Shown here piece after piece: positions 50,008-57,762 of a stretch of 64,000 nucleotides of DNA. How positions within the stretch are numbered: the stretch's first letter is position 1; each line of letters opens with the position of its first letter. The DNA is from Salinirubellus litoreus (GTDB lineage Archaea; Halobacteriota; Halobacteria; Halobacteriales; Haloarculaceae), in contig NZ_CP147841.1 in assembly GCF_037335815.1 (NCBI RefSeq), positions 1,984,001 through 2,048,000 on the forward strand, given 5' to 3'. A model generated the notes under the pieces. That model was given only the letters and a program-made list of their open reading frames with translations. It was not told where the DNA came from and ran no database searches. A program made the translations under genes and the position numbers.

Positions 50008-51156
50008 TCAGATGAACTCGTTCTCGGCGAGACGCGAGACGGCCTCGCGGAGGCGGTCCTCGGCGGCCGCGTAGGAGATGCGGGCGTACCCGGGCGTGCC
50101 GAACGCGCTTCCCGGCACGGTGGCCACGTGGGCCTCCTCGATGACTGCCTCACACCAGGACTGGTCGTCCTCGTCCACCGGGAGCATCATGTAGAACGCC
50201 CCATCCGGGGCCGGTACGTCGAGGCCGTGGTCGTCGAACAGGTCGAGCAGCATCTCCCGGCGCTCGGCGAACGCGTCGCGCATCTCCGCGACCGCCTCGT
50301 CGGTGTTCCGGAGCGCCTCGACGCCCGCGTGCTGGACGAAGTTCGTCGCGCACGTGACCGAGTGAGAGTGGAGTTTGCCCGCCTCGGAGACCAGTTCCTG
50401 GGGCCCGGCGAAGTAGCCGAGCCGCCAGCCGGTCATCGAGTAGGCCTTCGAGAAGCCGTTGAGGGTGACCGTCCGGTCGCCCATCCCGTCGAGCGCCCCC
50501 AGCGAGATCGGTTCGACACCGTAGGTGATCTCCTTGTATATCTCGTCGGAGATCACCAGGACGTCGTGCTCGACGGCGAGATCCCGGACGCCTTCGAGGG
50601 CGGCCTCGGAGTAGACCGCCCCCGTGGGGTTCGCGGGGGAGTTGACCACGAGGAGCTGCGTGTCGTCGCTCACGGCCTCGGCGAGCTCGTCGAGGGCTGG
50701 CTCCAGGGCGAAGTCGTACTGTGCGGTGTCGACGCGCGCCAGCGAGCCGCCGGCGAGCTTCGCCATCGCCTCGTAGCTGACCCACGCCGGGTCGAGCAGG
50801 ACGACCTCGTCACCGTCGTCGACGGCAGTCTGAAACACCTCGTAGAGGGCCTGTTTACCGCCGGGCGTGACGATGATCTCGTCAGTGGTGTGGTCGAGGC
50901 CGTCGGCGTCGAGCTTCTCGACGATGGCTTCCTTGAGAGCCGGGATGCCCGTCGAGGGGGTGTAGCCGGTGTGGCCGGCGTCGATGGCGGCCTTGCCCGC
51001 CTCGACGACGTTCTCGGGGGTCGGAAAGTCGGGTTCGCCGACCGAGAGGTCGACGACGTCGACGCCCTCCGCTTCGAGTTCGGAGGCGAGGTTCGAGATG
51101 GCGACGGTCGCTGACGGTTCGACACGGCTCGTTCGGGCTGCGAGATCCAGGTTCAT
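50008..51156 (-). CDS. Class I/II pyridoxal-phosphate aminotransferase (aspartate-type)
   Basis: A 382-residue fold-type I enzyme. The PLP lysine lies in TVTLNGFSKAYSMTGWRLGY. Other landmarks are DLSVGEPDFPTPENV, HTGYTPSTGIPALKEAI (aspartate-aminotransferase I-gamma type), VVNSPANPTGAVYS, VISDEIYKEITYG and the C-terminal Arg in YARISYAA. It transfers amino groups between an amino acid (probably aspartate or an aromatic residue) and 2-oxoglutarate. ribH lies immediately upstream on the same strand, six bases away, so they are likely co-transcribed although unrelated in pathway. Confidence 0.9.
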   Translation of the reverse strand: MNLDLAARTSRVEPSATVAISNLASELEAEGVDVVDLSVGEPDFPTPENVVEAGKAAIDAGHTGYTPSTGIPALKEAIVEKLDADGLDHTTDEIIVTPGGKQALYEVFQTAVDDGDEVVLLDPAWVSYEAMAKLAGGSLARVDTAQYDFALEPALDELAEAVSDDTQLLVVNSPANPTGAVYSEAALEGVRDLAVEHDVLVISDEIYKEITYGVEPISLGALDGMGDRTVTLNGFSKAYSMTGWRLGYFAGPQELVSEAGKLHSHSVTCATNFVQHAGVEALRNTDEAVAEMRDAFAERREMLLDLFDDHGLDVPAPDGAFYMMLPVDEDDQSWCEAVIEEAHVATVPGSAFGTPGYARISYAAAEDRLREAVSRLAENEFI

Positions 51157-51162
51157 GTTCGT

Positions 51163-51585
51163 TCACACACCGTCGAGTTCCTCGACGAGGTCGATAGCGC
51201 TCTCGACGGCCTCGGCACCCTTCCCGGCCCGCTCGTCGGCCTCGGCCGCGCTCTGCCCGGGACCGGTGATGCCGAGCGTCACGGGCGTGTCGCGGTCGAC
51301 GGCGACGTCCGCGAGTTTCCGGGCCGCGGCGTGGCCGATGACCTGGTCGTGGTCCGTGTCCCCGGTGACGATGGCCCCGAGGACGGCCACGGCCTCGACG
51401 TCGTCGCGCCGGGCGAGTCGGTCGGCGGCCAGCGGCGTGTCGTACGACCCGGGGACCTCGACCTCGGCGACGATCTCCGCACCGCGGTCGGCGGCGGCCT
51501 CGCGGGCCGACTCGGCCATCCGCTCCGGGACCGACCGCCCCTCGGCCTTGTCGTACCGGGCGACCACGAGTCCGAGCGCTACCAT
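51163..51585 (-). CDS. ribH: 6,7-dimethyl-8-ribityllumazine synthase
   Basis: A 140-residue protein beginning VALGLVVARYDKAEGRSV, with VEVPGSYDTPLAADRLARRDDVEAVAVLGAIVTGDTDHDQVIGH, the lumazine synthase signature including the catalytic His of DHD. It condenses the ribityl pyrimidine with dihydroxybutanone phosphate in riboflavin synthesis. The ATG at 51585 gives the full family N-terminus. It is the first gene of a pair with the aminotransferase; ribL for FAD is 5 kb away. Confidence 0.93.
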   Translation of the reverse strand: MVALGLVVARYDKAEGRSVPERMAESAREAAADRGAEIVAEVEVPGSYDTPLAADRLARRDDVEAVAVLGAIVTGDTDHDQVIGHAAARKLADVAVDRDTPVTLGITGPGQSAAEADERAGKGAEAVESAIDLVEELDGV

Positions 51586-51699
51586 GTCCGGCAGGTCGTG
51601 AGATGCGGGTAAAGAACTGCCGTTTCGCGCGGCCCCGCGCCCCGGACCTCCGGCGGCAACCAGAAGGGTTCTAACCCCCGCCGCGCACACCACCGACAA

Positions 51700-53523
51700 A
51701 TGGCCGCCGGACGTGGAGACGAGGACTGGGGCGGGGAGGACTACCTCCTCTCCATCGACGCCCTCGACCGGGTCCCGTGGCTCGGCGACCGCGACGACCT
51801 CACCCGCGGGGTGGCGCTGATCGTCCTCGCGGGCCTCGTCCTGCGGCTGGTCGCGCTCGGCGCGCGCGTCGCCCACTTCGACGAGGGCCGGGTCGCCTAC
51901 TTCACCGAGTACCTCGTGCGGACGGGCAACTTCGAGTACCGCCCCATCATCCACGGGCCGTTCCTCCAGCACGTCAACTCCTGGCTGTTCTCCGTCATCG
52001 GGCCGACGGACTTCTCGATGCGGCTGATCGTCGCGCTCGTCGGGGCCGCCCTGCCGCTGACCGCGCTGTTGCTCCGCGACCGGCTCCGCCGGACGGAGGT
52101 GCTCGCGCTCGCGTTCTTCCTCGCGCTCAACCCCGTGTTGCTCTACTACTCGCGGTTCTCGCGGTCGTCGGTGCTCGTCGCGGCGTTCATGTTCGCCGCG
52201 TTCGCGCTGTTCGTCCGCCTGCTCGACACGGGCGACGTCCGACTCCTCTACGCGGGGACGTTCCTCGCCGCGCTCGGGTTCGCCTCGAAGGAGAACGCGG
52301 TGCTGTACGTGCTCTGCTGGCTCGGCGCGGGCGCGCTCGTCGCCGACCGGTCGCTGTTCGGCCCCGCGGACTACGACGGCGGGATGGACCGTCTCTCCGC
52401 ACTCGGCGAGCGCGTCCGGGCGCGTGTCGACGGCGAGCGGTTCGTCCGCTACCTCGGCCACCTCGCGGTCGGCCTCGCCCTGTTCCTCCTCGTCCTGCTG
52501 TTCTTCTACGCGCCACGGGGGACCGGCTCGCCGGTCGAGGTCGCCGGCCGACACGTCGGCTTCTGGGGGATGTTCACGACCCCCGGAGCGATCCCGGACG
52601 TGCTCGCGGCCACCGTCTCGGACTTCGGGAAGATCGGGTACTGGATCAGCCAGCCGGGAAGCGACGGCGGCGAGAGCGTCCAGGTGGCGGAGCTCGCCTC
52701 GACGTTCACGCGGTTCCTCGGCGGGACCCTCGAGACGTACGCGCTCTACGCCGCGCCGCTCGCCGCGTTCGGCCTGATCGGGTTCGGTCTCGAACGGTAC
52801 GGGGCGAGCCGCCCGCGGCCGCTCGTCATGTTCGCCGCCTACTGGGCGTTCGCCTCCGCGCTCGGCTACCCGCTCGGGACCGACATCTACGGGGCGTGGA
52901 TCGTCGTGAACGTGCTGGTGCCGCTCGCGATCCCGGCGGCGGTGGGGATGGCGAAGCTCTACCGCGTGGGGGTGGAGTCGTTCGCGGCCGAGGACGGCGC
53001 GAGCGTCGGCCTCGTCGCGCTCATCTTCCTCCTGGTGTTCGGGCAGATGGCCGTCGCCACCGCCAACGGGATCTACCTGGACGACGACTCGGCGGACGCG
53101 ATGGTCCAGTACGCCCAGCCGAGTGACGAGATGCGGGTCGCCACCGGGGCGATGCGAGCGGCCGCGAGCGACGGGAGCGAGCCGGACGTGCTCTTCTACG
53201 GCGAGTACTTCGTCGACGACGAGGACGACTTCGTCGGCCTCGGAGACGACGACATCCGGGTCCCACTTCACCCACAGTGTATCAAGTTCTTCCCGTCGCT
53301 CTCGCTCCCGTGGTACACCTACAAGGACGACGTCGCGGTGACGTGTGCGGTGAACGAGTCGGCGCTCGCCGGTGTGGAGACGGTACCGCCGGTCGTGATC
53401 GCCCGTTCGAGCGCGGAGCCGGTCCTCGACGAGCGCCTCGGGAGCGGATACGAGAAGACCCGGTTCCTCCTCCGCACCGCCGAGGGCGACACGACCGAGT
53501 CGGTGGTGTACGTCCGTCAGTAG
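51700..53523 (+). CDS. agl23: Agl23-like multi-pass membrane glycosylation-associated protein
   Basis: A 607-residue protein with about 12 membrane helices. The N-terminal block RVAHFDEGRVAYFTEYLVRTGNFEYRPIIHGPFLQHVNSWLF carries the acidic and His residues of PMT/ArnT-type (GT-C) glycosyltransferases. LLYYSRFSRSSVLVAAFMF and GFASKENAVLYVLCWLGAG follow. This matches a family described as flippase-activity associated in haloarchaeal N-glycosylation. The soluble C-terminus (after 440) faces outside. It probably moves or modifies lipid-linked sugars; the exact reaction is not established. Confidence 0.85.
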   Translation: MAAGRGDEDWGGEDYLLSIDALDRVPWLGDRDDLTRGVALIVLAGLVLRLVALGARVAHFDEGRVAYFTEYLVRTGNFEYRPIIHGPFLQHVNSWLFSVIGPTDFSMRLIVALVGAALPLTALLLRDRLRRTEVLALAFFLALNPVLLYYSRFSRSSVLVAAFMFAAFALFVRLLDTGDVRLLYAGTFLAALGFASKENAVLYVLCWLGAGALVADRSLFGPADYDGGMDRLSALGERVRARVDGERFVRYLGHLAVGLALFLLVLLFFYAPRGTGSPVEVAGRHVGFWGMFTTPGAIPDVLAATVSDFGKIGYWISQPGSDGGESVQVAELASTFTRFLGGTLETYALYAAPLAAFGLIGFGLERYGASRPRPLVMFAAYWAFASALGYPLGTDIYGAWIVVNVLVPLAIPAAVGMAKLYRVGVESFAAEDGASVGLVALIFLLVFGQMAVATANGIYLDDDSADAMVQYAQPSDEMRVATGAMRAAASDGSEPDVLFYGEYFVDDEDDFVGLGDDDIRVPLHPQCIKFFPSLSLPWYTYKDDVAVTCAVNESALAGVETVPPVVIARSSAEPVLDERLGSGYEKTRFLLRTAEGDTTESVVYVRQ

Positions 53524-53611
53524 CCGACCCGGACCGTCGATCCGGTGTCCGGTGGACACCGACACCGACCGAGACCGTAACCGACACCTACCGGCCCGCC
53601 GAGCGCCGCGT

Positions 53612-54844
53612 ATGGACGAGACCCCGGATCCGACGCTCACCTCGCCCGGCCCGACGCTGGGCGTCGTCGGCGGTGGACAGCTCGGACGGATGCTCGGCGA
53701 GGCGGCCGGTCCCCTGGGCGTGGAGGTCGTGGTGTCCGACCCGACGCCGGACTGTCCCGCCCGGTCGGTCGTCCGCGACCAGGTCGTCGGCGACTTCGAC
53801 GACGAGGCGACGATCCGCGAGGTCGCAGAACGAGCCGACGTGCTGACCTACGAGATCGAACTCGCCGACCCCGACGCCATGGAGCGGGTCGCCGACGAGA
53901 CCGGTACCCCTGTCCACCCCGACCCCGACACGCTGCGGACGATCCAGGACAAGCTCGTGCAGAACCGCGCGTTCGCCGACGCCGGGATCCCCCTCCCCGA
54001 GTTCCGCCGGGTCGACGACGCCGAGGACCTCCGGGCCGCGGGGGAGGAACTCGGCTGGCCGGTGATGCTGAAGGCCCGGACCGGCGGCTACGATGGCCGC
54101 GGGAACTTCCCGGTCTCCGGACCCGACGAGGCCGAGGACGCCCTCGACGAACTCGGCGGGCCGGCGCTCGCGGAACGGTTCGTCGAGTTCGAGCGTGAGC
54201 TCGCCGTCATCGGCGTCCGCGGGGCCGAGGACCGCCGGACGTTCCCCGTTACCGAGACGGTCCACCGCGAGGAGATACTCCGGGAGACGGCCTCGCCCGC
54301 CCGAACCGACGAGGCGACGCGCGAGCGGGCGGCCGAAGTCGCCCGGGACGTCCTCGCGGAGATGGACGGCCGCGGGGTGTACGGGATCGAACTCTTCGAG
54401 GTGAGCGAGGCGCGAAGCGCCTCGGACAGTCGAGCGGCGGAGCCGCGAGACAGCGACGGGGAGATACTGGTGAACGAGGTGGCCCCACGGCCGCACAACT
54501 CCGGGCACTGGACCATCGAGGGCTGTCGAACCTCCCAGTTCGACGCGCACGTCCGGGCGGTGCTGGGGTGGCCGCTGGGTTCGACCGAGCGGCGCTCGCC
54601 GACCGTCTCGGCGAACCTCCTGGGGGACGTCCCCGAGCCGGAGCCCGCCGCGCTACGGAACGTCCATCGGGCGCTCGCTGAACCCGACCTCTCGCTCCAC
54701 TGGTACGGCAAGCGCGAGGCCCGTCCGCTCCGGAAGATGGGGCACGTGACCGCCACGGGTGGGGACGGGACGGATACGTCGGAACTACTGGAGCGGACGC
54801 GGGCGGTGCGCGACGACATGACGTTCCGCTCCGACGGCCAGTAG
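53612..54844 (+). CDS. purK: 5-(carboxyamino)imidazole ribonucleotide synthase PurK, with low-complexity insert
   Basis: A 410-residue ATP-grasp enzyme: TLGVVGGGQLGRMLGEAAGPLG (nucleotide/AIR-binding N-domain), DPDTLRTIQDKLVQNRAFADAGIP, PVMLKARTGGYDGRGNFPV (ATP-grasp loop) and ILVNEVAPRPHNSGHWTIEGC (metal-binding end). It carboxylates AIR with ATP and bicarbonate, feeding PurE (55872). Within the C-terminal domain, after GIELFEVSE, residues ARSASDSRAAEPRDSDG form a hydrophilic insert encoded by palindromic GC-rich DNA (54406-54459). Met at 53612 is the family start; an upstream extension is Arg-rich. Confidence 0.9.
   Translation: MDETPDPTLTSPGPTLGVVGGGQLGRMLGEAAGPLGVEVVVSDPTPDCPARSVVRDQVVGDFDDEATIREVAERADVLTYEIELADPDAMERVADETGTPVHPDPDTLRTIQDKLVQNRAFADAGIPLPEFRRVDDAEDLRAAGEELGWPVMLKARTGGYDGRGNFPVSGPDEAEDALDELGGPALAERFVEFERELAVIGVRGAEDRRTFPVTETVHREEILRETASPARTDEATRERAAEVARDVLAEMDGRGVYGIELFEVSEARSASDSRAAEPRDSDGEILVNEVAPRPHNSGHWTIEGCRTSQFDAHVRAVLGWPLGSTERRSPTVSANLLGDVPEPEPAALRNVHRALAEPDLSLHWYGKREARPLRKMGHVTATGGDGTDTSELLERTRAVRDDMTFRSDGQ
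54406..54459 (+). repeat. Palindrome-rich insert inside purK
   Basis: A segment of about 54 nt in frame with purK contains two adjacent hairpins: an 8-bp perfect stem CGAGGCGC/GCGCCTCG (54406-54424) and GCGGC-GGA-GCCGC (54434-54446). The motif GGCGGAGCCGCG also occurs in the arms of the nuo cassette at 61 kb. It encodes a Ser/Arg/Glu/Asp stretch absent from ordinary PurK, suggesting a small repeat that landed in a tolerant surface loop. Confidence 0.55.
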
Positions 54845-54995
54845 CCGCGCCGGACGGGGGTGCCCCCGACGAGCTCGGGCCTTGCCAGCGCAGGCAGACC
54901 CTCTTTACTCGTCGGCCGTCTCGATCCGGGCGAGTCAACCGCATGTCGCTCTCTTCGTACGCGCTGACGATCGGGTGTGGGACAGAGGGATCAGT

Positions 54996-55805
54996 ATGAA
55001 CGTCGAGGAAAACGCCAGGGATCTGGTCGAGGTCGCCCGCAAGAACCACCTCCTCTTCATGGGGGCGAGCGTCGCGTACTACGCGATCTCCTCGATCATC
55101 CCGCTACTGACCGTGGCGCTCGTGGTCCTCTCGCTGTTCGGCGCGACGGACATCCTGATCGGGGCGCTCGAATCGAGCCTCTCCGGGAACGCACAGGAAA
55201 TACTGAGCCAGGCCCTGTCGGGTAGCCGCGGACAGGCGGCGGCGGGCGTCCTCGGGTTCGGGCTCGCGCTCTGGAGCGGGATCAAGGTGTTCCGGGCGCT
55301 CTCGCACGCCTTCAACGAGCTGTACGACATCTCCTCGACCCGCACGTTCGTCGATCACGTCTGGCGGAGCCTGGTCGTCCTCGGCGTGCTCCTCGGCGGG
55401 TTCGCCCTCCTGTCGGCGGTCAGCGTCGCCCTCTCGTTCGTCCAGTTCGGCGTCCCGTACCCGACGCTGCTCGGTAACCTCGCCGCGCTGGTCGTCCTCT
55501 TCCTCGTGCTCATCCCGATCTACTACGTCCTCCCCCCGACCCCGGTGACGGTCAGACACGTCCTCCCCGGTGCCGCGCTCGCGTCGGTCGGGTGGGTCGT
55601 TCTCCAGTTGATCTTCTTCTACTACGCGGGTGCCGCCGGGAGCTACGCCGCGTACGGATTCCTCGGGGCCGTCCTCCTGTTCATCACGTTCCTCTACGCC
55701 GGGGCCGTCGTCCTCCTCGCTGGCGTCGTCCTCAACCTCGTCGTCGACGCGGGCCCGACCGTGACGCGAACGCCGACCCGGGCGAAGGCCACGAAGGACG
55801 TCTGA
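54996..55805 (+). CDS. YihY/BrkB-family membrane protein
   Basis: A 269-residue protein with six predicted helices. N-terminal NVEENARDLVEVARKNHLLFMGASVAYYAISSIIPLL is the family start (VAYYA...SIIPLL). LGFGLALWSGIKVFRALSHAFNELYDI and PTPVTVRHVLPGAALASVGWVVLQLIFFYYAG complete it. The family was once misnamed ribonuclease BN; its role is unknown, perhaps transport or envelope integrity. It sits between purK and purE with gaps of 151 and 66 nt. Met at 54996 is preferred because the upstream extension is not conserved-looking. Confidence 0.88.
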   Translation: MNVEENARDLVEVARKNHLLFMGASVAYYAISSIIPLLTVALVVLSLFGATDILIGALESSLSGNAQEILSQALSGSRGQAAAGVLGFGLALWSGIKVFRALSHAFNELYDISSTRTFVDHVWRSLVVLGVLLGGFALLSAVSVALSFVQFGVPYPTLLGNLAALVVLFLVLIPIYYVLPPTPVTVRHVLPGAALASVGWVVLQLIFFYYAGAAGSYAAYGFLGAVLLFITFLYAGAVVLLAGVVLNLVVDAGPTVTRTPTRAKATKDV

Positions 55806-55871
55806 TTCGACTCGGCCAGCGAGGTCCGGGCGACCGCAACGCCAAAGCGCCGCGGGAGCGGGCATCGGGAT

Positions 55872-56492
55872 ATGACCGACAGCGTCCAGTCGCTGATCGA
55901 CGAACTCCACGCCGAGGCGGACCGAGAGCGCGACCCCGAGGAGACCCCCGACGTGGGCATCGTGATGGGGTCGGACTCGGACCTGGAGACGATGTTCGGG
56001 GCCTACGAGGCGCTCACGGAACTCGGGTTCGAGGAGGTGACCGACTACGACGACCCGCCCGCTTCGCGATACTCCTTCGAGACGTACGTCGTCTCCGCTC
56101 ACCGCACGCCCGACCTGATGTACGCCTACGCCGGGACGGCCCGCGACCGGGGGCTCGACGTGATAGTCGCCGGCGCTGGGGGCAAGAGCGCCGACCTGCC
56201 GAACATGACCGCGAGCATCGCCTACCCGCTCCCGGTGATCGGGGTACCGGTCCAGGAGAAGTCGATCGACTCGGTGATCGGGATGCCCACCGGCGCGCCG
56301 ATCACGGCGGTCGACGCGGGCAAGTCGTTCAACGCGGCGCTGTCGGCGGTCCAGGTGCTCGCACGGGCCCACCCCGAACTCGACGAGCGGCTGGAGGCCT
56401 ACCACGAGGATCTCCGTGCGGGGGTCGGCGAGGACTCGCGGGGGCTCCACGAGCGGGGGACCCCCGCCTACCGCGAGTCGATGGGCGAGTAG
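55872..56492 (+). CDS. purE: N5-carboxyaminoimidazole ribonucleotide mutase
   Basis: A 206-residue class I PurE. VGIVMGSDSDLETMFGAYEALTEL and TYVVSAHRTPDLMYAYAGTARDRGLDVIVAGAGGKSADLPNM contain the SDSD and SAHRTP active-site motifs. QEKSIDSVIGMPTGAPITAVDAG completes the core. It moves the carboxyl group made by PurK to C4, producing CAIR. The C-terminal tail of 40 residues after the core is an acidic haloarchaeal extension. Confidence 0.94.
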   Translation: MTDSVQSLIDELHAEADRERDPEETPDVGIVMGSDSDLETMFGAYEALTELGFEEVTDYDDPPASRYSFETYVVSAHRTPDLMYAYAGTARDRGLDVIVAGAGGKSADLPNMTASIAYPLPVIGVPVQEKSIDSVIGMPTGAPITAVDAGKSFNAALSAVQVLARAHPELDERLEAYHEDLRAGVGEDSRGLHERGTPAYRESMGE

Positions 56493-56584
56493 TCGCCGAC
56501 GGGAACCGGCGCGTCGCCCCGACGCCCGGAAGCGATAGCCCGGGACGGGACCGGGTCGAACCACCGGCAAGCACCGTTATCAAC

Positions 56585-56592
56585 TCTTATGT
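56585..56592 (+). promoter_or_regulatory. TATA box of the nuo operon
   Basis: CTTATGTA lies 33-40 nt before the GTG at 56625. Transcription would begin near 56615, downstream of an ATG at 56589, which therefore cannot be the nuoA start. Confidence 0.5.
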
Positions 56593-56624
56593 ACGGGGGT
56601 TCCCAACCGTGCGATGATAGAGAC

Positions 56625-57041
56625 GTGAGCAATCCATGGATCGCTATCGGTGCCCTCGCGCTGGTGGGCGTCGTGGTGCCGGTCTCGATGATCGTCATCT
56701 CGTCGCTCCTCCGCCCGAGCGTGCCGGAACAGGGAAAGAGCGCCATCTACGAGTCCGGCGAGATCCCGACGGGAGACACGCGCATCAGGTTCAACATCCA
56801 GTACTACATGGTCGCGTTGCTGTTCGTCATCTTCGACATCGAGACCGTCCTCATCTTCCCGTGGACGGTCATCTACCGGGATGCAGTCCAGTCGGTCGGG
56901 CTGGTCAGCGCGCTGGGACCGATGCTGGTGTTCATCGGCGTACTCGTCGTCGGGCTGGCGTGGGCGTGGCGCAACGGTGCCGTCCGCTGGGTCAAGAGCC
57001 CGCGGGCGAAGACGAGAGAAGAACAGCGGAACGCGGAGTGA
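56625..57041 (+). CDS. nuoA: NADH dehydrogenase-like complex subunit A
   Basis: A 138-residue membrane protein with three helices. It begins at a GTG (SNPWIAIGALALVG) and contains the conserved loop IYESGEIPTGDTRIRFNIQYYMVALLFVIFDIETVLIFPW, the hallmark of NuoA. It is first in the complex I operon. Haloarchaeal Nuo lacks the NADH-input module (NuoE, F, G) and is thought to take electrons from another donor such as menaquinol-coupled or ferredoxin-like carriers. nuoB starts four bases after its stop. Confidence 0.93.
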   Translation: MSNPWIAIGALALVGVVVPVSMIVISSLLRPSVPEQGKSAIYESGEIPTGDTRIRFNIQYYMVALLFVIFDIETVLIFPWTVIYRDAVQSVGLVSALGPMLVFIGVLVVGLAWAWRNGAVRWVKSPRAKTREEQRNAE

Positions 57042-57045
57042 TATC

Positions 57046-57762
57046 ATGAGCAGCGACCAACCACACGACCAGCAGGGCGAAGACGCCTACGGCAGTCCGG
57101 AGATCGTCTCGACACAGGAGGCCCGGATGGGCGAGGGCGTCGACAACCGGTTCAACTCGAAGCTCCGGGAGGCGTTCGGTTCCTCGCCGTTCATCCTCAC
57201 CAAGTTCGACAAGTTCATGAACTGGGTCCGGGGCTCCTCGATGTTCATGCTGCAGTTCGGTATCGCCTGCTGCAGCATCGAGATGATGCACACCTACGCG
57301 GTGAAACACGACCTCGACCGGTTCGGCGCGGGGGTCCCCCGCGCTTCCCCCCGGCAGGCCGACGTCATCATCGTCCCGGGCACCATCGTCTCGAAGTTCG
57401 CTCCCCGGATGAAGCGCGTCTACGACCAGATGCCCGAGCCCAAGTTCGTCGTCGGGATGGGCTCGTGTACCATCTCGGGTGGTCCGTTCCAGGAGGGCTA
57501 CAACGTCGTCAAGGGTGCCGAGGAGGTCATCCCGGTCGACATCCACGTCCCGGGTTGTCCGCCCCGTCCCGAGGCGCTGGTCTACGGCGTCGCCAAGCTC
57601 CAGGAGCGGATCGCCAACGGCGAGACCTCCCCGGTGACGGTCAAGCCGTACGAACTCGAGCAGTTCGGCGACCTCGACCGCGACGAACTGGTCCAGCACC
57701 TCGCCGACGAGATCGACGAGGAGGACCTCGTCATGCGGTACAACTGGGCGGATTCACCATGA
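57046..57762 (+). CDS. nuoB: NADH dehydrogenase-like complex subunit B
   Basis: A 238-residue protein carrying the N2 iron-sulphur cluster ligands: Cys75, Cys76 (GIACCSIEMM), Cys141 (GSCTISGG) and Cys171 (PGCPPRPE). N2 passes electrons to quinone. The N-terminal 45 residues are an acidic haloarchaeal extension. The stop overlaps the nuoCD ATG by four bases. Confidence 0.96.
   Translation: MSSDQPHDQQGEDAYGSPEIVSTQEARMGEGVDNRFNSKLREAFGSSPFILTKFDKFMNWVRGSSMFMLQFGIACCSIEMMHTYAVKHDLDRFGAGVPRASPRQADVIIVPGTIVSKFAPRMKRVYDQMPEPKFVVGMGSCTISGGPFQEGYNVVKGAEEVIPVDIHVPGCPPRPEALVYGVAKLQERIANGETSPVTVKPYELEQFGDLDRDELVQHLADEIDEEDLVMRYNWADSP

Noticed and set aside
51163..53640. An 800-codon open frame on the minus strand covering agl23 and running into ribH
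   Set aside because: Only the last 140 codons are real (ribH). The rest is antisense to agl23 and is Arg/Glu/Asp-rich low complexity.
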